Shown here one piece after another: positions 24,057 to 37,362 of a DNA stretch of 64,000 bases. Under the pieces are notes generated by a model that ran no database searches, had not been told where the DNA came from, and was given only the letters and a program-made list of their open reading frames with translations. A program made the translations under genes and the position numbers. This DNA is from Amaranthus tricolor (taxonomy: Eukaryota > Streptophyta > Magnoliopsida > Caryophyllales > Amaranthaceae), in assembly GCF_026212465.1 (NCBI RefSeq), contig NC_080053.1, positions 15,664,039-15,728,038 of the forward strand. The letters run 5' to 3'. Positions within the stretch are counted from its first letter, which is position 1. Every line of letters begins with the position of its first letter.

Positions 24057-24611
24057 ATCTGATTAAGGTTTAAATAGAGTAATTGGTTCTGGCCTCATAG
24101 AATCATGACCCATATTTTCATTTTAACAATGTAACTATTTATTTAGAGGGTGTTTGGTAAATGAACTGGTTGGGGTATTTTCAGCTGATTGGTAGGATTA
24201 GAGGTGTTCATTCGGTTGATCGGGTCGGTTTCGGACGGGTGTTATTCGGTTCGGTTGCATTTCGGATCGGTTATTTTTCGGCTGTGTGTTACAACGGGTC
24301 ACACTCGGGTCGAGTCGATTAGTCACAGTTCGGTTAGAGATCGGTTATTCAAGCTATCGGGTTAGCATCAGTTCGGTGTCGGTTGAAGTTCGTGTCGAGT
24401 GTCAATCGGTCTCGGGTTGTCATCGATTACTAATTGGTTCGGTTTTTTCGGGTACAGATCGGATTCGAGCTTTATTTTTCGAGTAGTTATCGGTTACGGA
24501 TAACTATTGATCGGGTCAATATCGAAATAAGTTAATAGTCAGGTTTTTAATTGATGTATGCTCATTTACTTACAAAAAATAATTACAATTTGTTTTATAA
24601 GATATAGTAGA

Positions 24612-25313
24612 TAGGGGTGTCAAACAGGTCGGGTTGGGTCATTTTTAGGTTCGAATCATATATAAATGGGTCAATAAACCCTTAACCTGAACCTGACCCA
24701 TTTAATTAATGGGTCAAAAATTGAAACCCCGACCTGATCTGTAGCAGATCGGATCAACCTGCTAATGACCCATTTAATCTACTTTTTTTTTAGGTCATTA
24801 AATTCATATATTTCAGGTCAATTTAACCTTAATTAAAGGCTTCCTCCAAAAATAAACGTATGCCACTTAATGCAGCGAGCACACGGTATTCTTTAGTAAA
24901 AGGCGAAAGAATAGTTCGCTTTGTGCTCACGGCGTGGCTGCGTAAGTTGGTATGAGATCTGTGGAAGTGATTTAAACGATTTTTCTTTTATTAATATCTT
25001 TCATAGCCGATGTGGGACAACTTCTTTTGTTATTAAAAGTCATCTTCAGCTGACAAATCCCTTAGCCGATGTGGGACAACTTCCTTTCTTATTGAAAGTC
25101 ATCTTCAGCTGACAAATCCCTCAATACATGGTAATTGGTTAAACAGGTTTTTTTTGGGTTTAAATATTCAACCTGAACCTAACCCATTTAATAAACAGAT
25201 CAGGTCGGGTTGACCCATTTAATTAATTGGGTCAAAAATCTAAACCCAAACCCGCTAATTTCGAGTCGGTTTCAGATTAGGTTAGCAGGTCGAGTCAGCT
25301 TTTGCCAACCCTA
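24612..25313. mobile_element. Second hAT-like element nested in the first
   Basis: The ends are TAGGGGTGTCAAAC and TTTTGCCAACCCTA, inverted at 11 of 14 bases. Flanks ATAGTAGA and ATAGGCAGA are a near match for an 8-bp duplication. The 702-bp body has GACCTGACCC/GGGTCAGGT words. Its place inside 24199-26050 shows it came later. Confidence 0.7.
25004..25121 (+). repeat. 59-bp tandem duplication
   Basis: Two adjacent copies start TAGCCGATGTGGGACAACTT (25004 and 25063) and end CTGACAAATCCCT. They differ at a few bases. They lie inside the nested hAT-like element. Function unknown. Confidence 0.85.
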
Positions 25314-25337
25314 ATAGGCAGATCAATTTATTTCAAT

Positions 25338-25553
<216 letters not shown>

Positions 25554-26733
25554 TGTATGCAATCTCTTCTGTATAGAACTTGTGTTCTTCCTTTTTCCGT
25601 ATTATTAGAAAACTGAAATTGGACTTAATTTGCTAAAATTAGGTGAAAATTTGATTCGGATTTATAACAGTTCGATTTACAATCGGTTCGGGTTTGTATC
25701 AGTTCGGGTTAAAAACAGTTCGATTAATAATTGATCGGGTTTGTATCAGTTCGGGTTGAAAACAGTTCGATCTTAATCGGTTTGAGTCAGGTTACATTCG
25801 GTTACGTGCATAATTCGGGTCGGATTTGACTAGGGTCGATCACTGTTCAGTTTGGGTAACATCGGTTAAGGTTTATATGTCGGTTATAAAATTCGGTTGC
25901 AGTTCGAGTTCGATTTTGCCCTTTTCGGTTATCAAACGGTTCGAGTAAAGTATCGGTTCGGGTAAACCTAAAAAACTTACATTTTTTCAGGTCGGATAAT
26001 TTTCGATTCCGGGTCGGATTTTCGGGTCGGGTTTGTTTTGAACAGCTCTAGGTAGGATTAGTTGGTTCAGTCAAATAAGTTAAAAATAGTATTTGGTATA
26101 AGAGCTTGTTAGGAGAGCTAATTGTTACAAATCAGCTAAAATGTAACATGCTGAAAAATTGAACGTGTTAAATTAAATGATTGCAAAACTTTTGTGAATT
26201 GACCAAATTATCCCTTCATTTTTCATCTTTTTACCACCCTCTTATAACCTAATCTCATATTCCTGTTTTGTTCACTTCCCATATCTCCGTCCTCATCTTC
26301 TCTGCTCTCTGGTGTGCGGCGCTAACATACAGGTTAGTATTTTATTATTTATTTTTCTTTTTGATGAATAATAATCATCTTTTTAGCTATTTCTTTAAAA
26401 ATTATTTTTAGTTTTTTTTTTGTTATAGCATAATAGTGATATTTAAAATTAGGTTAGCATTTTTTCAATTTATTCTTTGTTGGAGTATATCTGATGTTAT
26501 ACTGTTATACTGATCATATTTAAGAAAGTCGTTGTATTTTACCATCAATAGTTTTATAAGGAGTCCAAATGTATTTATGATTGAATGAATAATAATGTCA
26601 TTTGTTTTTTCTTTTAAGATAAAATAGCTAGTTACTTGATTTGTTCTTCCATCCTAATATGTGTTTATGGTTTATCATATTTAAAAGAAATGCTTCTAAG
26701 TATTTTTATTTAATTATGGTTTATCATAATTAG

Positions 26734-27881
26734 ATGGCAACAAAGCCAAGAATGGTAAAGGAAAATGAAGAAGGTGGAAGTGAGGGGAAAGATGTGAATC
26801 GAGTTAATAGGTCGAAAGAAAATGAGCACATTTTTTTTGATTTGTGTATCCAATGTATTGAAAAAAGTAAGGGAAAAACCGGTGCAACAATCTCACAAAG
26901 AATCCCATGGAAAATAATTGAAGAGAAATTTCAAAAAAAAGACCAACTTAGCATATAACAAGAGTAAGCTTAAGAACAAGTGGGAATGGATGAAAATTCG
27001 TTAGAGCCTTGGAAAGCTTTGAAAGGAAAATAAATGGGATTAGGTTGGGATCATGAAAAGAAAATTATAAGTGCTAGTAAGGAGCGTTGGGTAAAAAAAA
27101 AGTGAGGTTAGCTTACTTATCAACTCTACTATTACAACTTTAAAATCATAAATTACAATGTTAAGTAAAATGAACTTCTAAGAATTAATTTTTTTTTTAT
27201 CTTTCTTTCTAGGAAAATATCCACTTTAAAGCTTTCCAAGAAGAAGGGATTGAACCTGAGCTGGAGTCAAAGATGGAGCAATTATTCGGTGTTTCGATTG
27301 CACAAGAAGTCCTAAAGTTTACTCCCGCTCAGTGTGAAAATGATAGAGTTTATATCTCTTCTCCTCCAAATTTAAATGTTAGTAATACATCTCATGAATA
27401 TGATGATGTATGGAGTGGAAGTAATGCTTTTGACAATAGTCAAACCAATAAGGAATGGCAAGAAGTTTGGAATGATTAAAACTCGACTCCTTCCCTCGTA
27501 CCTTCTCCTCAAAGAATTGAACAAGAAGTTGGAAAGAGAGGAAGCAAGTGAGTTTACGAGACTAAAGCTTGTGTAAGCAATAAGAGTTCTAAGTTGGAAT
27601 CCTCTAGAAGAGTTGGAGGATCAACAATGTTGATGGAGAAGAACATCAAAGATGTGGAATTAATTGATCTTGAGGCGCGTACATTGTCTAATTCTTCTAT
27701 TACACTTGCAAATTCTCTAGCAAAATTATTATCCTTACTTGGTTTGACTCCATGTACTCCTGAATTTGATTTTGCTTGCACCATGATTGAGGATCCTCAA
27801 AAGAGAACAATTCTTGATGGTCTTCCAAGTGATGAGGCTAGACTTCATTGGGTTAATTACTTGTATGAGAAGGGAAAATGA
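26734..27881 (+). pseudogene. MYB/SANT-like companion gene of a PIF/Harbinger element, broken
   Basis: Harbinger elements carry a MYB/SANT-like DNA-binding protein next to the transposase. Exon 1 (from 26734) has NEHIFFDLCIQCIEKSKGKT and, in a shifted frame, YNKSKLKNKWEWMK, both typical of that domain. In-frame stops and a frameshift near 26940-27115 break it. After an intron, a second part (27211-27479) has FGVSIAQEVLKFTP, and a third (27594-27881) has LDGLPSDEARLHWVNYLYEK. It lies upstream of the transposase fragment in the same direction. Confidence 0.65.
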
Positions 27882-28077
27882 GTGTGATGGTATTTTAACA
27901 TTATAATTGACCGTACTTTGTATCAAGCTAGTTTAAGCTAATGTATCTTTTGCTGACCTTTTGTTATTTGAATTATAATTAGCTAGCTAATGCTAATATA
28001 TCTTTTGTGATGAACTTTATTTTGTAATGTGAAAGTGGCTTATATCTTTCTATTTCTTATAATGAACATTTATAGGC

Positions 28078-28795
28078 ATGGATTTGCATGTTATACGGAT
28101 TAGAATCCATAGGAGGTGTAAGAATAATGAATTTTGGGATTCAATAACTTGTGTTATTGGTTATATGTCTATTTATTATGTCAAGTACATACACAAGGAG
28201 CAATGCATGATTTCTTTTCGAACCGGAAAAAGATGGATACAAGAGTTGTTGAACAGCCATGAAAAGCGTTGTTTTAATATGTTGAGAATGAAACAAAGTA
28301 CTTTCCGTCAATTATGTGCGGATCTAGAAAGCAAGTACGTCTTGCTTCCTTCAAGAAACATATCAAAACGGAATGTCGAAGAACGATTTCAACATTCTGG
28401 TGAAACTGTTAGTAGAGTTTTAAAAGAGGTTTTAAACGCCATGGATGGCTTGTCAAGAGACATAATTAAACCAAGAGATCCTGAATTTAATGAAGTGCCT
28501 ACACAAATTAGGAATGATGCCAAATACATGCCTCATTTTAAGGTAACTTCTTATTGATTCTTAAATTTTGTTCGAAAATTTAATCAAAAATGATAATAGA
28601 AATATATCTTTATAACATTACTGAATTTTAGGATTGCATTGGAATGATGTCAAGTAGCGACGCAAGTGAACATCTGTTTTATATGCATACATTATTTGTG
28701 GAACCAATAAAGACGATGCACCTGCCAGTGCAAGCTCTGAACGTACAGAATGAAGGATTCTGTATCCCTGGTTGTAGGAAGATTATTGGAAACTT
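28078..28795 (+). pseudogene. PIF/Harbinger transposase fragment
   Basis: Residues such as GKRWIQELLNSHEKRCFNML and FRQLCADLESKY, then NVEERFQHSGETVSRVLKEV and GLSRDIIKPRDPEF, match the N-terminal helix-turn-helix region of plant Harbinger transposases. About 20 residues expected between RNISK and RNVEERF are missing. A GT donor follows MPHFK (about 28541). The next exon opens DCIG (28633), but then leaves the family, so the DDE catalytic part is absent. It cannot move DNA by itself. No matching right terminal repeat was found. Confidence 0.75.
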
Positions 28796-28799
28796 GTGA

Positions 28800-29855
28800 C
28801 TTTTCTAGTGTTCTAAGGGGTGGTGTTAGGATCTAATGTTTTCTCGTTGCTGGTATCAATCGTGATGATGGATTGTTTAAGGCTTCATTTGATCAAATGC
28901 ACATGACCAAAGTGCAAGTTTAAGACTCATGAGTGAAGTTCTTGAACTTTCTAAAAACACAAAAAGAAAATAAAAAATGCCAAAGTCTTAATCTCAACAA
29001 ATATGGTCAACTACATAAATTAAAAAAATTAATGGGAGAGCTTGTCGATGACAATGACCATACTTTATTCAAACTAATCAATCAACAACTTAAAATATCA
29101 ATTTAAATGATCATTTACGTTTATTCTCCTCTTCTTCCAGTAATTTTTATCTACTATCATATGCTACTGAAAATTCTAACTTTATATGTCAAAAGATTGC
29201 CCTTCCTTGCAAAATGGTGCCACAAAAGGTCATTACAATCACTCATTAACATCAATGAAGTACTTACGTTTGTGATTTCTTATTTTAAAAGATCTGAGCA
29301 ATAGCCCTCGCTGGATTCCTTAACATTGCTTTTGCTACAATGTCATTCTAAGAATGACTGTAAATCCAAATCTAAAAAAAATAAGAATTACGATTGAATG
29401 AAGATCACACGGTGCTTAGAGATAAGATGAGCAAGTATAAAGCTTAAAATTTTCACTTTGAATTCATACACAGACTGAACAAGAAAAGTACATGCATGAA
29501 GCAACAATTTTCCTTCAAGGTATCTGCATATACACAAGCACTAAAAGAAAATCTGAACGCATTCAATAAACAAAATTGAAGAAAAATTTTTAGATTAAAT
29601 ATTACATGTGGAATTTCAGTCTAGAAAGTCAACAAAAGCGTACGATCTATAAAACATACATTTATCCAGCCCACTTTTTTGATAACATCTCCAGATATAA
29701 GTTTTGGAAGAATATATGAATCATATAAGCCAATAATAACCCATATTCTTCCTAGACTGTTAACTGTAAAATCTCAATAAAGTCATATAAGCCTACCAGA
29801 TCAATATGTTATAAAAAAATTAAACTTAAACACAAAGACTTGCTTTTTAACCCGT
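28800..29855. other. Intergenic, nothing recognised
   Basis: AT-rich sequence with only short ORFs such as 29107-29304, which match no family I know. Confidence 0.4.
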
Positions 29856-29859
29856 TTTA

Positions 29860-30565
29860 ACATATTTGGTGTTTTGACCTATTGAAGTTGGTATTTTTAA
29901 CCTATTCGAGTTGGTGTTTCAATCTATTAAAGTTGGTATTTTAACATATTAAAGTTGATATTTAAACCTGTTGTAGTTGGTGTTTTAATGTGTTTAAATT
30001 GGTGTTTTATGCTCCTTAAGTTGGTATTTTAACTTATTTAAGTTGGTATTTTAAAATAATAAAGTTGGTTTTTCAATTTATTTAAGTTGCAATTTTAACC
30101 TATTTTAGTTGGTGGTTTATATTAAAGTTGATATTTTAACTTATTTGGAGTGGTTCTTTATCTTGTTAGGCTGTTAACATATTGAAGTTGGTATTTTAAC
30201 CCAATAAAATTGGTATTTTAACATGTTTGAGTTAGTGTATTATGCTGCTTAAGTTAATATTTTAACTTACTTAACTTAGTGTTGTAACCTATTGAAGTTG
30301 ATATTTTAACCTATTAAATTGGTGTTTTAAATTGATGAAGTTGTTATTTTACCTTTTGAAGTTGATAATTTTAAAATACCAACTTCAGTAGGTTAAAATA
30401 TCAACTCTTCTAGGTTAAAATACCAACTTTAATAGATTAAAATACCAACTTCAATAGGTTAACATCTTAATAGGTTAAAACAACTTAAAAATATTAAAAC
30501 ACCAACTTTAAACACAAATTTTAATAGCTTAATATACTAACTTTAATAGGTTAAAATGCTTAATT
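29860..30565. repeat. Inverted array of AAGTTGGTATTTTAACCTATT repeats
   Basis: From about 29860 to 30365 a unit of about 20-25 bp (AAGTTGGTATTTTAACCTATT and variants) is repeated some 20 times. From about 30370 to 30560 the same unit appears in the opposite direction (AATAGGTTAAAATACCAACTT). The two sets meet near 30367. There is no ORF. Confidence 0.85.
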
Positions 30566-30639
30566 CAATAGTTTAGTGGGCTGGGCTAGAGAGTAGTCTC
30601 TATAAGAAAAGGTCTTTCAAGTGACTAACTGTAATCGTA

Positions 30640-31085
30640 AGGCTATAAAAAATAGACCTGACCAGTAATACCGTCCGAAATCAACTTGTATTTAACCCAT
30701 TGGTTGATCTGAGGTGCAGTGACCTGTAATCGACCAAAACTCGACCTAATATAAACCAATAACCCGACATTTACCCAATTATTTTGGACCCAATATCGAC
30801 CGGCATCCGACTCGAGAACAACTTACACTCGAGATTAACCCCACAATGTGGTTAACTGAACTCGATTTGCACCTGACCTATTACAACTTTAACCCTTATT
30901 TAACTCGATAGGTACTTGACATAATCCTACCCAAAAGTACCCATAATATATTCACACACAAGATTAACCCGACAATGTGGTTAACCGAGCTTGATTTTCA
31001 CCGGACATGTTACAACTCGAACCCCCCTTTAACATGATGGATACTCAACATACTTCCACCTGAAACGACCCATAATCCACTCTTG
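30640..31085. repeat. Degenerate CGACC/ACCCGA repeat
   Basis: Irregular GACCTGACC, AACCCGAC and CTCGAGATTAACCC words, with a related 100-bp stretch repeated (30790-30880 and 30930-31020, CACAATGTGGTTAAC / GACAATGTGGTTAAC). It probably derives from the same hAT-like repeat class as 24.2-26 kb. Confidence 0.45.
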
Positions 31086-31361
31086 AGATTAAAATGTTCT
31101 TTAGGAGGTGCTTTTTAGTGAGGGAAAGAGTTGGAATAAAGGTGGCTCATGAGCAACAATGTCATGTTTATGAGAATGAGGATGTTTATGAGAAATGAGA
31201 ATGTGATATTATGATTTTTACTGTTTAGAGAGTGGAGTTAATAAGAGAATGGGAATGAAGAGCGGGAAATGAAGTGTGGGAACGTTTGAAGTTGGTAATA
31301 TTTTCTCTTTATCTCTTATTTTGTATCACTTTTTATTATAATTTGTCGCACTAATTTTGTG

Positions 31362-31365
<4 letters not shown>

Positions 31366-31449
<84 letters not shown>
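31366..31449. repeat. (TTA)n microsatellite at LINE 3' end
   Basis: About 28 TTA units with one interruption, directly next to the 3' end of the minus-strand LINE. It may be the element's own tail or the insertion target. Confidence 0.9.
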
Positions 31450-31450
<1 letters not shown>

Positions 31451-34400
31451 TTTTTCTTTTTTTGGCAATTAAAGATTTTATTACCAAAAAGCACACTCCC
31501 CAAACGTTGAGAGGGGAGTAACAAAAACCCATAAAAGGGAGAGACATACAAAAAACCAAACAAAACAGCAAAAGAAGCAACAGACAACAATTACACAAGG
31601 AGAAACTGTTTCTGTTTATTAGAAAGCCGAGCTGCAACATTGAAAATCACCATCCGCCCAAGTTGTTGCTCATCTATACTCTTTCCTCCAAAGATTTTGA
31701 CATTCCTTTAAAACCACACATAGTAGATGATCTCTGCCCATGATATAGTAATAATAAGAGCCTTGGTATTGCGTTTCTTCTTACTCAACTGATTCATAAG
31801 TCGAACATCTTGGTCAAAAGAGGGCGGCCAAGAAAAATCTCTACAAACAAAGGCTTTCACCTTCCGAATATACGCACAGTCCCAAAACAAATGATCTCTA
31901 GTCTCAGGAGCATCATTATAAAGCTCACACATAGGATCCGAAGACATCCCCTACTTTTGCAATCTATTAATAGTAGGAAGTCGATTAAGAATAGCTTGCC
32001 ACATGCACACCACACTCCTTGGAGTCGCCTTGTTATTGCATCAAATAGTTCTCCAAGGAGCCTTAGGATATTGTCCTAATAACGTCCTGTAAGAAATCTT
32101 CATACTAAATCGACCATGAGGGGCACAAGCATTCAAGACATGAAGATTCTCAACCAAATGTCTGCTATCAAAAATCTTCGCAAGCATCCAAGATGCTCCA
32201 CTAGGAACAACATAGCTAAAAACATCAGAATGTTTGAAATAGTAATCATTAATCCACCGAATTCAAAGCTTATCCTTCTTGTGAGCAAAGAACCAGAGAT
32301 TCTTTAGCATAGCAGCCTTATTCCAAAGGTCTAACCGACTCAAATTAAGACCACCACAAGACTTGGGAAGACAAGCAAAACTCCAAGCTACATGAGGCTT
32401 AGCTTTAGAGTCTCGACCACCACTCCAAATGAACTTGTTGCACATAGCTTCAACCATCTGAATAATTTTTAAAGGAAGAATAAACATCTGCCCAATAGGA
32501 ATTCATACTCTGGATAACACTACGAACTAGCTGATTCTACCAGCCAAAGAGAGATTCCTAGTAGCCCAATGAGTAATGCGACTCGTAATTATCTCCACCA
32601 ATACTAAGTAATCCTGAATACTAAGCCTTTTAGCAGATAAAGGAACCCCAATATATCAAAAAGGAAGAACCTTTTTGGACACCTGGCTAGCTTGGACAAG
32701 CCTAAGACTCATAGCATCATTAACACCCGTAACATAAAGGGCGCTCTTGGCTTTATTAATAGAAAGACCAGAGACCAAAGTCAAATCATCCAAAACCAGA
32801 TTCAAAGCATGCATAGAGGGAAGATTAGCTTTAAGAAAAACCAAAAGATCATCAGCAAATAAAAGTTCCATGACCTCCGAGCACTTACACTTAAGATGGA
32901 ACTTAATAATATCACCCTTCTTACTCCTCAAACATCTACTAAAATACTCCATAGCAAAAGCGAAAAGGAAAGAGACATGGGGTCCCTTTGGCGAAGCCCC
33001 TTCTACGCTCTGAAAGGAATACCAGGTAAACCATTGATCAAAATAGAATACGACATAGAAGACACGCAACACATAACCCAATCAATAAACTGAGTAGGGA
33101 AACTCATCTCCTGCATAACACTCATAAGGAAGGACCACTCAACAGAATCATATGCCTTTGCCATATCAATTTTAAGCATACAACAAGGACTAGCTAGCAT
33201 TAGCCCAATTATAGCCACGAATAAGATCAGTAGCAAGCAAGATGTTGTCATACATTTGCCTACCAGGAATAAAGCCTGACTGAGCCAGATTAACAAGATG
33301 AGCAACAACATTTTGAAGTCTAATCGTAAGAATCTTCGCAATAACTTTGTAAAGCACAGAGCAACATGAAATTGGCCGAAAGTCCTTCGGCTTTGAGGCA
33401 TTAACAATCTTCCGAACAAGAGTGATAGACGTGATATTAATAGGAGTATACATAGCACCATCATTAAAGAACTTAAAAATAACTGAATAGACATCCTCCT
33501 TGATAATATCCCAAGCTACGTTAAAGAATTGTGAGCTAAAGCCATCAAGACCAGGGCTCTTAGACTCATCAATATCCTTAAGAGCATCATCAATATCTGC
33601 CCTGCTAACAGGCTTAATAAGATCCTGAGCCTGAGACATAGTAAGCTGGGGGCCAGCACGCATAGCCCGAAGATCAATACCCTTAAGAGAATCAGTAGCC
33701 ATCCCTAAGAGGTTTTGATAAAAATGGGTAATTGAACTTTTGATGGCATCAGGACCAATTACAATATCCCTACAATCATCAACTAAAGCTTCAATTCTAT
33801 TTTTCTTACATCTCTCTTTCACAACACTATGAAAATAATGAGAGTTGGAGTCCCCCCTATGAAGCCATGCAATCCGAGCCTTCTGACGGAAACCACCCTC
33901 CTTAATACGAAGCCATTTCCTGAACATGTCACTAACATGAATCTCCCGTCGTTGAAGAGCCATAGAAAAGGGTGAATGCTGAAGAGCAAGTTGACCTTGA
34001 TCCAACTCAGACCTCCAAAAATTAATCTTCTCCTAAAGATTCTTAAAATGAACCAGATGAAGGGACTTCAAGACTCTCTTCATAGTCTTCACTTTATGCC
34101 AGACCAACTCAAGCCCATTACCCCCACAAGTAGAACTCCAAGCTTGCTGAACCAAAGAGAAAAATTCAGGATGATCAGACAGATAATTGAAGTACTGAAA
34201 CGGATTACCACCAATAATAGAAATCCGCTCAAAGGAAACCATAAAGGACAATGATCAGAGATATGAGGATTCAAAAAATGAACAGAAGTACTGAAGTCCT
34301 GATGAATCCACTCCTCATTGATAAAACAATGATCAATCTTAGAGGCCTGCCCATCAGAATCCACACCTTTATTATTCCAAGAAAATCAATGCCCAATAGA

Positions 34401-34884
34401 ATTAGGGTGAAGCCAACTAGAGGCAGAAATACAATCCCTAAAATCCTTCATTTCATAATTAGAGACTTTCCTACCATGACCCCAATGAGAACAGTGATAC
34501 ACAGCATTAAAATCCCCCATAACAAGCCAAGGACCCTAGAAAGAATCCCGTAACTGCATTAACTCCTGCCATAAAGGCCTCCTGTCAGCAATGATATTCA
34601 ACCAATGAACAAAGGTAATCCAACAGATCTTCCCACTATCAATAAGTTGTACTTTACAATGAATAAATTGCCTATGATCACACACATTAGACAACAAAAC
34701 CTAGACTCATCCCAACCCACCATAATTCGAACCTTCTGCCAATGCAAAGAATTATCAACCCACTTCCAAAAGGGAGCAATAAGCTTCTGAGAATGCACAA
34801 TAATCTCCTGCTTAACCCGAGTCTCAAAAATACCAACAAGAGAAGCTTTATGGGTAAGCAAAAACTTCCCCACTTCCCCAAAGA
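31450..34884 (-). pseudogene. L1-type LINE, 5'-truncated and frameshifted
   Basis: In order on the minus strand: part of the AP-like endonuclease (LVGIFETRVK at about 34830; KIDHCFINEEW and SDHCPL near 34250-34340), reverse transcriptase (KARIAWLHRGDSNSHYFHS; PGLDGFSSQFFNVAW; FRPISCCSVLYKVIAKIL; QSGFIPGRQ; KIDMAKAYDSVEWSFL; catalytic LLFADDLLVF at about 32850), then the zinc-binding zf-RVT region (HLFWDCAYIRK at about 31880). These are the marks of plant L1 retrotransposons. The first ORF and the start of the endonuclease are missing, as in normal 5' truncation. Several frameshifts and stops are present (for example near 33190 and 33010). Confidence 0.9.
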
Positions 34885-34925
<41 letters not shown>

Positions 34926-34929
34926 TATT

Positions 34930-34989
<60 letters not shown>

Positions 34990-34997
34990 ATTATTTA
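34885..34997. repeat. (ATT)n-(GTT)n compound microsatellite
   Basis: About 18 ATT units followed by about 19 GTT units, directly next to the truncated 5' end of the LINE. Confidence 0.95.
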
Positions 34998-36170
34998 TTC
35001 GGATATTTCATGATATACCACTGAATTTCTCCAAAATTCACCATATACCACATAAAATTTTTTAATTCACCATATACCGTTGAGTTTTCGTACGTTAGCA
35101 CAGAATACCATTAATGACAACTGTCGTCAGTGTGCCGTTTGTGGTAAATTATTAATTCACCATATACCATTACTTTTTTTTTGCGTCAAATACCATTTTT
35201 TAAAAATATAGTCGTTGGAAGAGTGTAACCCAAAGAGTGGAGGGTGCCTAGAAGCCGATCTGAACCGAATTCGACTTAATCCGAAGCCGATCTAGTGCGA
35301 TATCAACCTGATATAGACCCCCAACTGAACTGACCCGATTCAAAGTGTTATATTGCCCGAAAAACACCCAAACCCAAAAGTATCCGAACTCGCTAAAACC
35401 CATCCCAAAACCTGACCGAATAACCGAATTTACAACCCTTTATACTTCTATTAAATAAACTTGCAACTTTAATATTTTGTATATTTTTATTTTTTTTTGA
35501 ACTGACAATAGAAAATATGACAAAAAATAATTTTAAAAAAAACTTTAAACAAGATCAAAAGAGATATTAACTTAATCATTGTAAGTAGGAGAAAATGTTG
35601 ATTATGTCTAAATATAGCAAACTTAAGTACTTCATTAGAATAACAAATTGTTAAAACATGTATCACAAATGACAATAAGGGCTCGAGAGACGTTGTAGCT
35701 TGTGAGGCTTTTATGGTCATGATCATGGTCATGATCATGGTCATCCACCTAGTATCTGCACAAAGTCATGGTTTGCAGAAAAAGGTAGCGAACAGTGTAT
35801 ACTTGTACCCTCTCAAAAGAGATGACAAAAAGGAAAGCGCAGAGTCAAACCCTCCAAAAAGAGAGCCCCTAAAAAGAGAGATCCTTACAAAAAGAGCGAT
35901 GAGTAACACCGAGCTCGCATAAAGAAACTTACCTTTGGGTAGTAGTAACACTGAGAACGATGAGGCTTGTGATAAGTGATTTATGTGCAAAAGTTCAAGC
36001 ACAAATGATGAACAATAAGGAGCCCCTATAGCTAAAATATCGTGCAAAAATCGTATCACCTCTACGCCTAGGGGTATAAAAAAGACCACAATTGGCTGTC
36101 AATTTTTAAGACATTGAATTACAAAACCATAAATCTTTAACAAGATATTCACCGATCACCAAATCAATGT
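34998..36170. other. Non-coding repeat debris
   Basis: CATATACCA words recur at 35010-35200. A CGACC/CCGAA-type block lies at 35225-35440 and ends ACAACCCTTTA, like a hAT-like terminus. TGGTCATGATCA is tandemly repeated at 35713-35745. The 107-aa minus-strand ORF at 35766-36089 is Leu/Ser/Phe-rich and not recognised. It may be the 3' flank of the Helitron, but I see no clear CTRR end. Confidence 0.4.
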
Positions 36171-36174
36171 AGTT

Positions 36175-37210
36175 TTAATCAGAATTCCCATTGTAAGTAA
36201 CAATAAACAAGTACCTTTGGAGTAAAAAGCTTCCTAAGAAGCAGCTCTTCATGACGTCATGCATATAACTCCCATTATAAGATCTGTAAATCAAAGTAGG
36301 TCGACGAGAAATGAAGTTGCACGTCAAGAAACAACCAAAACTGAAAAGAAAAAATTGCATCATAACAGCAATCACCTTACCTTTAGATCTTGGGAGAATG
36401 ATTCTCATTTGACCCTCATAGACCACACGAAGTTGCTCATACACCCTCCTGAACTGATTTTCCATATTCCAGTATCATAATTCCATTGGAAAATCTACGT
36501 TCACGAGGCAAATCAAAAATCAAGAGCTCATCTATCACGTTACTGCCAAATTTAATTTCATTCAGCCGGGGACGTACTTTATATGTTGCTTCCGTTGACA
36601 CACAAAATAACAAGTTAAAAACAAAATACTTCATCACACATAGCAACATTTTCTAGTTAATTGAAACGGAGGAACATGGTTACATAGCCAAAAAAATGCT
36701 TCATAAAAGCACATTTTTTGATTAAAAAATAAATAAAACCCTAGATTTTCATTCAAAAATACTCTCAATCGATTAAAGCCGTATACCAAAATGGGAAAAA
36801 CAGTAAACTAATTCAGCCAATTTGAGGTGTTCTTGCAAGAAGATCACAAAGCGAATATCCCGAGCTATTCCCAAAAACAACAAAAAGATAGTCAACACTC
36901 ACAAATTAACTTTAAAAGTATATCGTTCATTTGTAGTTGAACTTTTGAAACAACTTGTTGTACAATTAAATCATATGAATGCAACTCTTGTGATTATACA
37001 ATTGTAATAGAAATTCAAAGTCACTTGTCGAACACCAGGAGCATATCAAGTCCCGCATGCTCAATAAGCTTAGGTTCTGGTAATCTAAAAGCTTCAGGCT
37101 ACCACTTAAGAAACCGCAAATACATGGTGAAGTCCAAGTTAACAAAATTTATGGAGGTAGAATGCAAGATGAATACGTACTTGTTTTCCGTACGTTCTAC
37201 AACACAAATC
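36175..37210 (-). other. Possible 3' exons of the Helitron, unrecognised
   Basis: Two minus-strand stretches look coding: 36437-36649 (TEATYKVRPRLNEIKFG, then IDELLIFDLPRERRFSNG) and 36175-36465 (FRRVYEQLRVVYEGQMRI). They lie downstream of the helicase in the same direction. Plant Helitrons often carry an RPA-like single-strand-binding gene in this place, but I cannot match these to RPA. They could also be a captured host fragment. Confidence 0.3.
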
Positions 37211-37362
37211 TAATAAGTACAAAAAGATCATGATCTATTAAAAACCTGAAGAATATGTTTTATAAACAATTTTGACACATGAGAACAATCAATTTGAAGG
37301 CAGGTTTTTACGCAGTTATGAATTGTTAACAATGCAATTCTTTTTAACTTACCAAAACACTG

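Noticed and set aside
31362..31640. 92-aa minus-strand ORF ending in poly-Asn
   Set aside because: It is the LINE 3' end read into a (TAA)n tract.
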